Positions 19,677 to 28,499 of a stretch of DNA of 64,000 nt are shown one piece after another. A model generated the notes under the pieces. That model was given only the letters and a program-made list of their open reading frames with translations. It did no database searches and was not told where the DNA came from. The DNA lies in assembly GCA_017854535.1 (NCBI GenBank), contig JAFMHL010000012.1, positions 17,763 through 81,762 of the forward strand. The letters are read 5' to 3'. How positions within the stretch are numbered: position 1 is the first letter of the stretch; each line of letters opens with the position of its first letter. A program made the position numbers and the translations under genes. This DNA is from Nitratireductor sp. GTDB taxonomy: Bacteria > Pseudomonadota > Alphaproteobacteria > Rhizobiales > Rhizobiaceae.

Positions 19677-20018
19677 TTAAGCTGTCGCTTTGCCCTGAAC
19701 AGGAATGCCTTTTTCAACTAGATGAGCTTGAAGTTCACCTTGTTGAAACATCTCGCGAATAATATCGCATCCGCCAACAAATTCGCCCTTTACATAAATT
19801 TGGGGAACGGTTGGCCAGTTTGAATAATCTTTAACGCCTTGGCGAAGGTCTTCATCCGCCAGAACATTGATGCCTTTGTAATCCAGGCCCAGATAATTCA
19901 GGATTTGAACAACCTGACCGGAAAACCCGCATTGTGGTGCATCGGGTGTACCCTTCATAAACAGTACCACATCATTGGTTTTTACTTCATTATCAATGAA
20001 TTCGTTCATTCCGCTCAT
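19677..20018 (-). CDS. grxD: Monothiol glutaredoxin, Grx4 family
   Basis: It is a 113-residue CGFS-type glutaredoxin that carries and delivers [2Fe-2S] clusters with glutathione. Active-site CGFS is at residues 30-33 after FMKGTPDAPQ. WPTVPQIYVKGEFVGGCDI holds the conserved TVP and GG..D glutathione contacts. It lies downstream of bolA, its known physical partner (a BolA-Grx heterodimer bridges an Fe-S cluster), with a small membrane-protein gene between them. It is last in the purC-to-grxD operon and is followed by a hairpin terminator. Confidence 0.96.
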   Translation of the reverse strand: MSGMNEFIDNEVKTNDVVLFMKGTPDAPQCGFSGQVVQILNYLGLDYKGINVLADEDLRQGVKDYSNWPTVPQIYVKGEFVGGCDIIREMFQQGELQAHLVEKGIPVQGKATA

Positions 20019-20101
20019 AATCTGATTCCTGTTTTCGGGCTATAATAACGCTGGTCTGCTTTATATCGGGTATGTTTGACGTTGTTTCAAGGGTTTTTGC
20101 A

Positions 20102-20251
20102 TCAAAAGAAGAAATACCAAATCACGCCAATCCAAAATAATGCTGTTGCTATCCCAATCCAAAAGAACCTGTCTTTCCAAAGTGGGCGGGTGACAAAGGG
20201 TGGGATTTTGTCGAGGCCCGACTTTTGGACGCTTGTTTGTTTCTTGGTCAC
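20102..20251 (-). CDS. 49-residue single-pass membrane protein between bolA and grxD
   Basis: Read directly from the gap between bolA and grxD. It starts at a GTG 5 nt after a GAGG ribosome site, 11 bp past the bolA stop. The N-terminal half is basic and proline-containing (TKKQTSVQK, then KIPPFVTRPLWKDR). The C-terminal half is one aromatic-rich transmembrane segment (FFWIGIATALFWIGVIWYF) ending in Phe. Ribosome site, operon position and clean amphipathic layout make it convincing. I do not recognise a family. A membrane-linked role near BolA/GrxD Fe-S trafficking is only a guess from position. Confidence 0.72.
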   Translation of the reverse strand: MTKKQTSVQKSGLDKIPPFVTRPLWKDRFFWIGIATALFWIGVIWYFFF

Positions 20252-20262
20252 GTTTGCCTCAC

Positions 20263-20496
20263 TCACTCAGGAGCGCTGGTTTGTAAGGCGAGAGCATGTA
20301 AGACGCCGCCCATATTGCCCTGAAGTGCTTGATACACCATTTGGTGCTGCTGGACCCGGCTTTTTCCGCGAAAGCTTTCTGAGATAACCTCGGCAGCATA
20401 GTGATCGCCATCACCAGCAAGGTCATTAATTGTGACTTTGGCATCAGGAATAGCAGCCTTGATCATTTTTTCGATGTCTGGTGCGCTCATTGGCAT
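20263..20496 (-). CDS. bolA: BolA-family protein
   Basis: It is a small (77-residue) alpha-beta protein of the BolA/YrbA type. It starts MSAPDIEKMIKAAIPDAKV, has the conserved GDGDHYAAEVISESFRGKS helix-turn, then RVQQHQMVYQAL with the conserved histidine that ligates an Fe-S cluster with monothiol glutaredoxin. It works with GrxD in iron-sulfur sensing or delivery. It lies 21 bp after purL with a GAGG ribosome site and is part of the same operon. Confidence 0.95.
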   Translation of the reverse strand: MPMSAPDIEKMIKAAIPDAKVTINDLAGDGDHYAAEVISESFRGKSRVQQHQMVYQALQGNMGGVLHALALQTSAPE

Positions 20497-20517
20497 GGGG
20501 TAAATCCTCGAATTTTG

Positions 20518-22746
20518 TTATTCAGCAGCAGAAGCTACTGCAATTGTACCATTCATGTAATCAGGAAACCATGATTCATGGGTTTTGCGCAATTGCTCAA
20601 TGGAAATGGCGACAAGATCATCAATTTTCAACTGTTCGCCTGAAACAGAACCAATTTCGAAGCAGGATATGCCCGCGCCTTCTGCGTTTGCAGCAAACAG
20701 TCCGGCGTTGTCTGCCGATACTGTGCAGATGTAACGGGCCTGATCTTCACCAAAAAGTGCAGCGTGGGGAGCCGCGCTGTTCAATTGAACGTCGATTCCT
20801 TTGTTCGACGCGATTACCATATCAGCAAGCGCGATGGCCAAACCGCCATCAGAGATGTCGTGGCAAGCCGTGATATAGTCTGAGCGAATAGCAGCTCTTA
20901 CATAATCGCCGCGGGCTTTTTCCATTTGCAGATCAACAGGCGGCGGCGGGCCTTCTTCGCGGCCAAGGCATTCGCGCTGATAAATTGACTGACCCAGATG
21001 CTCTGCTTCAGTGCCAATCAAAAATACCGTGTCACCAGCGTTAGCGCCGCCGATGGTAACCGTTTTTGTTTGATCAGGAATAAGACCAACTGCAGCAATG
21101 GTCGGTGTCGGCAAAATCGCCTGCCCGTGGGTTTCATTGTAAAGCGAAACATTGCCGGAGACGATTGGCATTGCCAATGCCTCACAGGCTTCGCCAATGC
21201 CTTTGATAGCAAAGACCATTTGCCCCATGATTTCCGGCTTTTCTGGATTTCCAAAGTTCAAGTTGTCGGTCGACGCCAATGGCTCTGCACCAACAGCGGT
21301 TAGGTTACGATAACATTCTGCAACTGCTTGCCTGCCACCTTCTTGTGGATCGGCTTCGCAATAGCGCGGTGTCACATCGGAGGTAAAGGCCAGCGCCTTA
21401 TTGGTGCCTTCTATACGCACAACGCCAGCATCGCCGCCCGGGCGTTGCAATGAGTTGCCTTGAATATAGGTGTCATATTGCTCAAACACCCAGCGCCGCG
21501 AACAAAGATCGGGAGAGCCGAGCATTTGCAGTAATGCAACATTATAATCATTAGGCGCTTCGAATTGGTCAGGCCCCATCGGTGAATGCTTGCCCGGCTC
21601 AATCCAAGGGCGATCATATTCCGGCGCCTCATCACCCAATTCTTTAATGGGCAGATTAGCGACTTCTTCGCCTTGATGGACCACACGAAAACGCAGATCA
21701 TCGGTCGTTTTTCCGACAATGGCGAAGTCCAAGCCCCATTTGACGAAAATCGCCTTTGCTTCGTCTTCCTGCTCAGGGCGCAGAACCATCAACATGCGTT
21801 CCTGACTTTCAGACAGCATCATTTCATAGGCGGTCATGCGCTCTTCACGGCATGGAACCAAATCCAAATTTAATTCTACGCCAAGGCCTCCCTTTGCGCC
21901 CATTTCAACTGCGGAGCAGGTCAGCCCCGCTGCGCCCATGTCCTGAATGGCGATAACAGCACCTGATGCCATCAATTCAAGGCAGGCTTCCAACAGGCAT
22001 TTTTCAGTAAAGGGATCGCCAACTTGCACAGTTGGGCGCTTTTCATCGATGCTGTCGTCAAATTCGGCTGATGCCATGGTGGCTCCGCCAACGCCGTCAC
22101 GGCCTGTTTTTGCGCCGAGATAAACAACGGGAAGCCCAACTCCTTTGGCTTCTGACAAGAAGATCGCATCGCTTTTGGCTATGCCAGCTGCAAAGGCGTT
22201 CACCAGAATGTTGCCGTTGTAGCGGGCATGGAAATTTACCTCACCGCCAACGGTTGGCACGCCAAATGCATTGCCATATCCACCAACCCCGGCAACTACG
22301 CCTGAGACCAGATGTCGTGTTTTTGGATGATCAGGATCACCAAAACGCAAGGCGTTCATGGCTGCAATCGGGCGTGCACCCATGGTGAATACATCGCGCA
22401 GAATTCCGCCAACGCCAGTTGCTGCGCCTTGGTAAGGTTCAATAAAGGACGGGTGGTTATGGCTTTCCATCTTGAAGACAACACAGTCGCCATCGTCAAT
22501 ATCAACCACGCCAGCATTTTCACCTGGACCTTGAATAACACGTGACCCCGTTGTTGGCAGCGTTTTCAGCCATTTTTTCGAAGATTTGTAGGAGCAATGC
22601 TCGTTCCACATGGCAGAGAAAATGCCCAATTCGGTAAAACTAGGCTCGCGTCCAATAAGGTCTAGAATGCGCTGATATTCATCAGGTTTTAGGCCGTGGG
22701 AGGCAATCAGTTCTTCAGTGATCGGATGGTTGTTGTTAATTGTCAT
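20518..22746 (-). CDS. purL: Phosphoribosylformylglycinamidine synthase subunit PurL
   Basis: It catalyses step 4 of purine synthesis, FGAR to FGAM with ATP, and receives ammonia from PurQ in a complex with PurS. At 742 residues it is the short PurL form. AIR-synthase-like domains are duplicated: [33 protein letters not shown] and [21 protein letters not shown] in the first, [20 protein letters not shown] and [16 protein letters not shown] in the second. It lies after purS, purQ and a small lipoprotein gene and 21 bp before bolA. Confidence 0.97.
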   Translation of the reverse strand: MTINNNHPITEELIASHGLKPDEYQRILDLIGREPSFTELGIFSAMWNEHCSYKSSKKWLKTLPTTGSRVIQGPGENAGVVDIDDGDCVVFKMESHNHPSFIEPYQGAATGVGGILRDVFTMGARPIAAMNALRFGDPDHPKTRHLVSGVVAGVGGYGNAFGVPTVGGEVNFHARYNGNILVNAFAAGIAKSDAIFLSEAKGVGLPVVYLGAKTGRDGVGGATMASAEFDDSIDEKRPTVQVGDPFTEKCLLEACLELMASGAVIAIQDMGAAGLTCSAVEMGAKGGLGVELNLDLVPCREERMTAYEMMLSESQERMLMVLRPEQEDEAKAIFVKWGLDFAIVGKTTDDLRFRVVHQGEEVANLPIKELGDEAPEYDRPWIEPGKHSPMGPDQFEAPNDYNVALLQMLGSPDLCSRRWVFEQYDTYIQGNSLQRPGGDAGVVRIEGTNKALAFTSDVTPRYCEADPQEGGRQAVAECYRNLTAVGAEPLASTDNLNFGNPEKPEIMGQMVFAIKGIGEACEALAMPIVSGNVSLYNETHGQAILPTPTIAAVGLIPDQTKTVTIGGANAGDTVFLIGTEAEHLGQSIYQRECLGREEGPPPPVDLQMEKARGDYVRAAIRSDYITACHDISDGGLAIALADMVIASNKGIDVQLNSAAPHAALFGEDQARYICTVSADNAGLFAANAEGAGISCFEIGSVSGEQLKIDDLVAISIEQLRKTHESWFPDYMNGTIAVASAAE

Positions 22747-22783
22747 AGCGCTCTATGTCTTCTTCTATTCGATTATTTTTGGA

Positions 22784-23188
22784 TTAGGCCTTGCAGCCTT
22801 TGCCGCCGCTTTGCCAGCGATTAACATCGGCATCAATGCGCGATCCAAGAGATTCACCTGATAGCGGGCCATAGGTGGCTAGACGGGCAGGGGTGCCGTC
22901 AGCCTCAATTACATATTGCGGCAGGCCTTGAGTTGACTTTGAGCTAACGATCAAAATACGTGGTTTGCCGGCTCGGGTGTCGAGCTCCGGAATAACCCTG
23001 TATTTACGGAATTCTTTATCCTTGGATTTCATCCAGCAGGCTTGGGCATTGGTGTTGATGGTCTGCAAAGCAGCAATTGCAGCAGAATTATCGCGTTTTG
23101 CGGTAACCGATGTTTCGTTCTTTTCGGTCTGACAACCAGAGCTGATTACCAAGACAGATAAAAGAAGGGTCGCCGCCAATTTTTTCAT
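22784..23188 (-). CDS. Small lipoprotein inserted between purQ and purL
   Basis: The protein has 134 residues with a clear lipoprotein signal ([17 protein letters not shown]). The mature part has a Trp-Met pair ([20 protein letters not shown]), a short beta-rich region ([23 protein letters not shown]) and a C-terminal Cys (GGKGCKA) that may form a disulfide with the Cys in AQACWM. Its ATG overlaps the purQ stop by 4 bp, and purL follows 37 bp later, so it is cotranscribed and translationally coupled with purine genes. I do not recognise a domain family. A surface or periplasmic protein is an odd member of a cytoplasmic purine operon. Confidence 0.72.
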   Translation of the reverse strand: MKKLAATLLLSVLVISSGCQTEKNETSVTAKRDNSAAIAALQTINTNAQACWMKSKDKEFRKYRVIPELDTRAGKPRILIVSSKSTQGLPQYVIEADGTPARLATYGPLSGESLGSRIDADVNRWQSGGKGCKA

Positions 23189-23865
23189 GCTGCGTTCTTT
23201 TCCAAAGTGTTTAGCGCCGCTTCAAACAGTCCGCGACCATCCGTGCCGCCATGGGCCGGTTCAATCAGATTTTCAGGATGCGGCATCATTCCAAGTACAT
23301 TGCCAGCTGCGTTGGTTATGCCTGCAATATCGTTCAGCGATCCATTAGGATTTGAATCCGCCGCATAGCGGAAAGCAACCTGTCCTTTGTCCTCAATTGA
23401 TTTTAACGTTTTTTCGTCCGCAAAATAATTGCCATCATGATGGGCAACCGGGCAGCGCAAGACTTGGTCTTGTTTGTAATGGTTGGTGAAAACAGTTTTA
23501 TTGTTCGACACAACCAGATTGACTTCACGGCAGACAAATTTAAGGCCTGCATTGCGCATCAAAGCGCCGGGCAAAAGACCAGACTCGGTCAGGGTTTGAA
23601 AGCCGTTGCACACGCCTAAAATACGATTGCCTTTTGCGGCTTTTTCTTTCAGCGCAGCCATGACTGGCGAACGGGCAGCTATCGCGCCTGAGCGCAAATA
23701 GTCACCGAAGGAAAAGCCTCCGGGTATCACATAGAGATCGGCTTCTGGAATTTCCGTTTCCGTATGCCAGACAAGATGAGGGGCTTTGCCACCAATCTTG
23801 GTCAAGGCTGCGATCATATCGCGATCGCGGTTTGAGCCGGGGAATAGGATAACAGCAGAACTCAC
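23185..23865 (-). CDS. purQ: Phosphoribosylformylglycinamidine synthase subunit PurQ
   Basis: It is the glutaminase subunit (226 residues) that makes ammonia for PurL. It is a class I glutamine amidotransferase: [10 protein letters not shown] at the start, the oxyanion region [17 protein letters not shown], nucleophile Cys in [11 protein letters not shown], and the His-x-Glu pair in [11 protein letters not shown]. The GTG start shares one base with the purS TAG stop (TAGTG), and its own stop overlaps the next gene. Confidence 0.97.
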   Translation of the reverse strand: MSSAVILFPGSNRDRDMIAALTKIGGKAPHLVWHTETEIPEADLYVIPGGFSFGDYLRSGAIAARSPVMAALKEKAAKGNRILGVCNGFQTLTESGLLPGALMRNAGLKFVCREVNLVVSNNKTVFTNHYKQDQVLRCPVAHHDGNYFADEKTLKSIEDKGQVAFRYAADSNPNGSLNDIAGITNAAGNVLGMMPHPENLIEPAHGGTDGRGLFEAALNTLEKNAA

Positions 23866-24107
23866 TAGACGATCTCCACCTGATAATCTTCGATCACGGT
23901 ATTGGCCAACAGCTTTTCACACATGGATTCAATGTCATGTTTTGCTGTTGCTTCGTCTTTGACATCGAGGCTGACATCAAAAACCTTACCCTGACGCACC
24001 GAGCCGACGCCTTTGAAGCCCAATGAGCCAAGGCTGTTTTCAATGGCTTTTCCCTGTGGGTCTAATACGCCATTTTTTAAGGTTACCGTTACGCGTGCTT
24101 TGATCAT
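23865..24107 (-). CDS. purS: Phosphoribosylformylglycinamidine synthase subunit PurS
   Basis: It is an 80-residue bridging subunit that helps channel ammonia between PurQ and PurL. The sequence [20 protein letters not shown] followed by [20 protein letters not shown] is diagnostic. It is 65 bp after purC and overlaps purQ by one base. Confidence 0.96.
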   Translation of the reverse strand: MIKARVTVTLKNGVLDPQGKAIENSLGSLGFKGVGSVRQGKVFDVSLDVKDEATAKHDIESMCEKLLANTVIEDYQVEIV

Positions 24108-24172
24108 AGAAATTCAGGCTCAACTGTTTAATGTTTTGAATCGCAAACAGGCGCTAACCGCCTGTTTTGGAA

Positions 24173-24955
24173 TCATTTATCGGATTTATCAGATTTAACC
24201 AAAACGGGGCCTTTGCCGCGCTGTGGCTCGTTCTCATTCATAATGCCAAGGCGGGTTGCCACTTCGCGATAGGCTTCCACCATGCCGCCAAGATCTCGGC
24301 GGAAACGGTCTTTGTCCATCTTTTCGTTGGTTTTTGCATCCCAAAGGCGACAGCTGTCAGGTGATATTTCATCAGCCAGGACAATGCGCATCAAATCGCC
24401 TTCAATTAATCGGCCAAATTCGATTTTGAAATCGATCAACTGGATGCCAATGCCAAGGAAGAGGCCCGACAAAAAGTCATTAATGCGAACGGCAAGCGAC
24501 ATGATATCATCGATCTCATGGGGCGATGCCCATCCAAATGCCGTAATATGCTCTTCGGAAATGATAGGATCGTTCAATTCATCTTTTTTATAGTAAAACT
24601 CAATGATTGAGCGTGGTAATACTTCGCCCTCTGGAATGCCCAAACGCTCGGACATAGAGCCAGCGGCCACATTACGAACCACAACTTCAAGCGGGATAAT
24701 TTCGACTTCCTTGATCAGCTGTTCACGCATGTTCAACCGCTTGATGAAGTGGGTTGGAATGCCGATCTTGTTCAATTGGGTAAAGATGTGCTCGGAAATA
24801 CGATTGTTCAGAACGCCTTTGCCATCGATGATTTCATGCTTTTTCGCGTTAAACGCGGTTGCGTCATCCTTGAAGAACTGGATTAGCGTGCCAGGTTCTG
24901 GGCCCTCGTAGAGGATTTTCGCTTTGCCTTCATAGATACGGCGACGTTTTGACAT
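24173..24955 (-). CDS. purC: SAICAR synthetase
   Basis: It joins CAIR and aspartate with ATP in purine synthesis. The protein has 260 residues: [20 protein letters not shown] at the start, [42 protein letters not shown], and [15 protein letters not shown]. The ATG at 24955 with a GGGG ribosome site is chosen over the in-frame GTG at 24970, which that site would overlap. It is the first gene of the purC-purS-purQ-lipoprotein-purL-bolA-grxD operon. Confidence 0.97.
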   Translation of the reverse strand: MSKRRRIYEGKAKILYEGPEPGTLIQFFKDDATAFNAKKHEIIDGKGVLNNRISEHIFTQLNKIGIPTHFIKRLNMREQLIKEVEIIPLEVVVRNVAAGSMSERLGIPEGEVLPRSIIEFYYKKDELNDPIISEEHITAFGWASPHEIDDIMSLAVRINDFLSGLFLGIGIQLIDFKIEFGRLIEGDLMRIVLADEISPDSCRLWDAKTNEKMDKDRFRRDLGGMVEAYREVATRLGIMNENEPQRGKGPVLVKSDKSDK

Positions 24956-25220
24956 TAAAGGGTTCCCCACAATTGTTGCTTATTTAATCGCCAACGCATG
25001 ATGAGCGCGGCTCAATAAGAACGATCTGGATTAGATCACTTAGAATCTGCTTTTTTGCAGTGCACGGATGACTGTCTAGTGAATTGTTAGCGTTAGCACA
25101 ATATTGCCCATAGATACTCCACCACAATTCATCACAAAAGGCACAGAATGTTTGTCTTTGCCCTTCAATTTGTAATCAAAGCACCTTATATCGACATTAA
25201 CAGATTCACAGGAGGTCTTT

Positions 25221-25544
25221 ATGAGCGGAATAGATGATCGCGGCGACGCATTTGAAAACAAATTTGCCCATGATGAGGCATTGCAGTTCAAAGCAGAAGC
25301 CCGTCGTAATAAGTTATTGGGTTTATGGGCAGCTGAATTGCTTGGAAAAACAGGTGAGGCGGCGCAGGAATACGCCAAAGAGGTCATTCGCGCTGATTTT
25401 GAAGAAGCTGGTGATGAAGATGTGTATCGTAAAATCCGCGCTGACTTCGATGCGAGCGGCGTTGAGCAATCTGAACATCAAATTCGTAGCGCTATGTCTA
25501 GCATGATGGCGACCGCCATTGAGCAGATCAAGAATGATGCCTAA
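25221..25544 (+). CDS. DUF1476 protein, ATP synthase zeta-type inhibitor
   Basis: It is a 107-residue, all-helical, highly charged protein. It starts SGIDDRGDAFENKFAHDEAL and continues FKAEARRNKLLGLWAAELLG, the signature of DUF1476. In Paracoccus this family is the zeta subunit that blocks reverse ATP hydrolysis by the F1-ATPase through its N-terminus. It is essentially confined to alphaproteobacteria. A strong AGGAGG ribosome site precedes the ATG. It is monocistronic, divergent from purC and followed by a terminator. Confidence 0.92.
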   Translation: MSGIDDRGDAFENKFAHDEALQFKAEARRNKLLGLWAAELLGKTGEAAQEYAKEVIRADFEEAGDEDVYRKIRADFDASGVEQSEHQIRSAMSSMMATAIEQIKNDA

Positions 25545-25569
25545 TCATTTGGTCTGCTGACAATAAGAT

Positions 25570-25599
25570 AACCCGGTTCGTGAGAGCCGGGTTTTTTGT
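25570..25599 (+). terminator. Terminator after the DUF1476 gene
   Basis: AACCCGG/CCGGGTT stem with a 10-nt loop and a T6 run, 26 bp past the stop. The opposing gene ends shortly after. Confidence 0.9.
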
Positions 25600-25617
25600 T
25601 TCAGGGTTAGATAGTTT

Positions 25618-26184
25618 CTATTGAACCAATGGCGGTTTTAGGTGGTTCATGAATTTTGAAAAAACCATCAATCCTTCCGGCCATGGGCCGTGTCCGCTTT
25701 CGCCATTGATGTGTCCGCTTTCACCAGCATCCATGATCAAGGAGCCCCAACTTGCGGCCATGTCTTCGGCAACGTTATACGCGCAGAAATGATCGTTGCG
25801 GCTGGCAATGACCACCGAAGGAAACGGCAGTGGATCTGTTGGGGCTGGACCGAAGGTCAACAAGTGCCTTGGGCGAATAGATGGGTTTGCCACATCAGGC
25901 GGCGCTACCAAAAATGCGCCGGCGACGGGCTTTCCGAACTCTTTTGCTGCCTGAACAATTACTTGGCAACCAATAGAATGGCCGACGAATACAACAGGTT
26001 TTTCGGTGCCATGCACTGCTGCTATCAAGTTGGCTTTCCAGTCTTCAAAAACAGGTTTGTGCCAATCGCCCATTTCCACAAGCTTTGCCGCAGACAAGCG
26101 GTTTGCCCAGCGGCTTTGCCAATGGTTCTCGCCTGCGCCTTTGTAGCCAGGGACAATGAGAATATCTGTATCTTTGGTTTTCAT
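25618..26184 (-). CDS. RBBP9/YdeN-family serine hydrolase
   Basis: It is a small alpha/beta hydrolase of 188 residues. ILIVPGYKGAGENHWQSRWA is the family start, the nucleophile elbow is GHSIG, GAFLVAPPDV follows, then VIASRNDHFC (acid) and SGHINGESGHGPWPEG (histidine), completing a Ser-Asp-His triad. The frame continues upstream by 31 codons to a GTG, but the family normally begins just before ILIVPG, so the ATG at 26184 is preferred; no ribosome site is strong. The substrate is unknown. It is cytoplasmic by lack of a signal. Confidence 0.85.
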   Translation of the reverse strand: MKTKDTDILIVPGYKGAGENHWQSRWANRLSAAKLVEMGDWHKPVFEDWKANLIAAVHGTEKPVVFVGHSIGCQVIVQAAKEFGKPVAGAFLVAPPDVANPSIRPRHLLTFGPAPTDPLPFPSVVIASRNDHFCAYNVAEDMAASWGSLIMDAGESGHINGESGHGPWPEGLMVFSKFMNHLKPPLVQ

Positions 26185-26325
26185 TCCGCGCAAATGGGGT
26201 TTTGCGGGGCGGTTGTCAACCATCGCAAACTGACCAACGCAGAATTCAAGGGTTAGCAAATGGAATTGGAGGTTCACGTGCTAACCCGCTTTTAGCTCAA
26301 AGCTTTGCCAAGGCTTGGGCTTTTA

Positions 26326-28185
26326 TTATCCGTAAATGAAATCGTCCGGATACAATTCCTCAATAAGCGTATCTTGCAGTGTTAAGGTGCCTGTATCGAA
26401 TTGAAGGATTATATCATCGCCAGATTGCTGCATGTGGGATTGCAAATCATCCCAATTTTTTACGCCTTGATCTTTTAGCCAGATGCGATCCGTTCTACCA
26501 TCCCCGGTCCACATATCAGCAATGATATCGTTGCCGAATTCGCCTTCAAAGACGAAAACATCTGCTCCTGCGCCGCCAATCAATACATCATTGCCAGCGC
26601 CGCCGATAAAGTAATCATTTCCTCCAGCGCCAAACAAGACATCATCCCCCGCATTACCGACAAGGCGGTTGGCGTTGTCATCACCAGCTATGTTATCATT
26701 GAAAGATGATCCGTAGACATTCTCGATGCTGATAAAGCTGTCGCCCTGGGCATCGCCAGATATTCCGCCTGAAGCTAGGCTTAGAGAAACACCGGTTTTG
26801 GCGTTTGAATAATCTGCGATGTCAATGCCGCTGCCGCCATCCAGGATGTCGGCCCCAGCTCCACCATCAAGACGATCATCACCACCTGCGCCTTTTAATA
26901 TGTCGTTGCCATCCTGACCCCACAGGCGATTGGTTAGATCATCGCCGATTAGAGTGTCATTGCTCATGGAGCCGGATAGGTTTTCGATAGAAATCAGGAT
27001 GTCACCTTCGGCTTCACCGCCGAGACCAATTCCCGTTGAAAGGTCGACGATCACGCCTTCGTCTGACCAAGCATAATCTGCAATGTCTACACCAGAGCCG
27101 CCATCCAGCAAGTCTGCACCGTATCCGCCAAGCAGACGATCATTGCCATCCAGGCCGTATAATTCATCATTACCCAGACGCCCCTCAAGACGGTTGGTCT
27201 TATCGTCGCCTTCAATCCAATCATCGTGCAGGGAGCCGTGAACAAACTCAATGTTCACCAAAGTGTCGCCCTCAGCATCGCCTGTATATCCAAGGCCATC
27301 CTTCAGGCTTACCCGAACTTCTGTTTCAGACGTGACATATTCAACCACATCGTCTTCGCCTTCGCCGCCGTCCAGATGATCTCCGCCTTTGCCGCCAGTC
27401 AGAAAATCTTTTCCGTCAAGACCAAATAGCTGATCGTCAACATTGGCGCCAATCAGTGTGTCTGAAAACTCTGTTCCGGAAATATTTTGGTTTTCGTCTA
27501 CAATAGTTTCTTGACCATCGACATCATTTATTCTGTCTTTGCGGATTGCTCCTATTGTGACGGAGCTGGTTTCGCCTATTGGGGTATTGTTTACAGTGAT
27601 CTGGTTTGGTGCATTTGGCGCGCCAATTTGAACATTGGGCTGTGCAGGGTCGGATACGCCGAGGCTGTCAACCAACGCAAAGCTGCTATTGCTGCCGACG
27701 CCTTGCAAGAACTCAGGGTTTTCGTCAAATGAATTAAAGGAGGCAGCCTTGCTAGCGCCGCTATCATTTGAATTAGCATTTCCAATACCACCAAACAGGC
27801 TGGCCAATTGTATTTCTGCCGCCTCGACATCTGCCACACTCACACTTTCAAAGATTTCAATAGCAGGGCCAATATCTGATGATCCGGTAGCGTCTTCGGC
27901 TTGCTGGGAATTTGGCAGGCTGCCTGTTGCCTGTGGGTCGATCATTTCATCAGGATTGTCGCCACTGGTGTTTTTTTGATCGACGTCTACGTTGGCTGCC
28001 TTGTTTTCCATTGTAGAGGCCAGCAAAGCCGCAATGCCTGAAACCAGAGTTCCGGCAAGCATGAAAAGATGTTTGGTGTCTTTTTTCGAAGAACTATTCT
28101 TTAAGTTCGCGGTGCTCTTAAACTTGCTTTGCGCAACACTAGCTGCAATGGCAGTATCAAAATTTGCCCCAGTATCAATTGTCAA
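26326..28185 (-). CDS. RTX calcium-binding repeat protein, probably secreted by type I system
   Basis: The protein has 619 residues. After a polar start, one hydrophobic stretch (LFMLAGTLVSGIAALLAS, about residues 41-58) is followed by an acidic low-complexity region to about residue 230. From there run nonapeptide repeats of the GGxGxDxLx type (GNDRLLGGYGADLLDGG, GGAGNDVLIGGAGADVFVF) in three modules of about 100 residues, each pairing an RTX block with a DIADYSxxxxGVxVxL strand region and a GDDxxNRLxG block. The C-terminus resembles the serralysin-type end (DGRTDRIWLKD). Such repeats bind Ca2+ outside the cell. No secretion genes are adjacent. The catalytic or adhesive role is not visible. 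Confidence 0.85.
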   Translation of the reverse strand: MTIDTGANFDTAIAASVAQSKFKSTANLKNSSSKKDTKHLFMLAGTLVSGIAALLASTMENKAANVDVDQKNTSGDNPDEMIDPQATGSLPNSQQAEDATGSSDIGPAIEIFESVSVADVEAAEIQLASLFGGIGNANSNDSGASKAASFNSFDENPEFLQGVGSNSSFALVDSLGVSDPAQPNVQIGAPNAPNQITVNNTPIGETSSVTIGAIRKDRINDVDGQETIVDENQNISGTEFSDTLIGANVDDQLFGLDGKDFLTGGKGGDHLDGGEGEDDVVEYVTSETEVRVSLKDGLGYTGDAEGDTLVNIEFVHGSLHDDWIEGDDKTNRLEGRLGNDELYGLDGNDRLLGGYGADLLDGGSGVDIADYAWSDEGVIVDLSTGIGLGGEAEGDILISIENLSGSMSNDTLIGDDLTNRLWGQDGNDILKGAGGDDRLDGGAGADILDGGSGIDIADYSNAKTGVSLSLASGGISGDAQGDSFISIENVYGSSFNDNIAGDDNANRLVGNAGDDVLFGAGGNDYFIGGAGNDVLIGGAGADVFVFEGEFGNDIIADMWTGDGRTDRIWLKDQGVKNWDDLQSHMQQSGDDIILQFDTGTLTLQDTLIEELYPDDFIYG

Positions 28186-28499
28186 AATATGTTCCCCGCA
28201 GATTTCACCGCATCTGGGGAGATCATATCAAAAAGATTAATACTTAGGAATCCAAATATTAAAGTTTTATTAAAATTGTAAATATTATGGTTAATTAACT
28301 ATTAAAATATTCAATAAAATTGTTAATTTCCGACTATTTTCAATTTTACAAATATAAATTTACTAATTTTTAATGTGATGAAGGTGTTGTAGTTATATTC
28401 TAGAATATTTATAGCAATGGAATAATAAAAAGGCCGCCCAAGGGAGGGCGGCCGGCGGTTCACGCAAAAAATTCATTAAATTTGTAATTCAAAGACGCT
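28186..28499. other. Very AT-rich spacer between the RTX gene and purB
   Basis: A 314-bp spacer. Roughly 28240-28420 is conspicuously A/T-rich with many TTAATT and AAATAT runs, in contrast with its surroundings. It contains the RTX promoter region and, at its right end, the purB terminator. No gene is seen. Confidence 0.7.
28425..28453 (-). terminator. purB terminator
   Basis: The stem GGCCGCCC/GGGCGGCC has a 6-nt loop. On the minus strand it is followed by a U-rich tract (complement of AATAATAAAAA). Confidence 0.9.
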
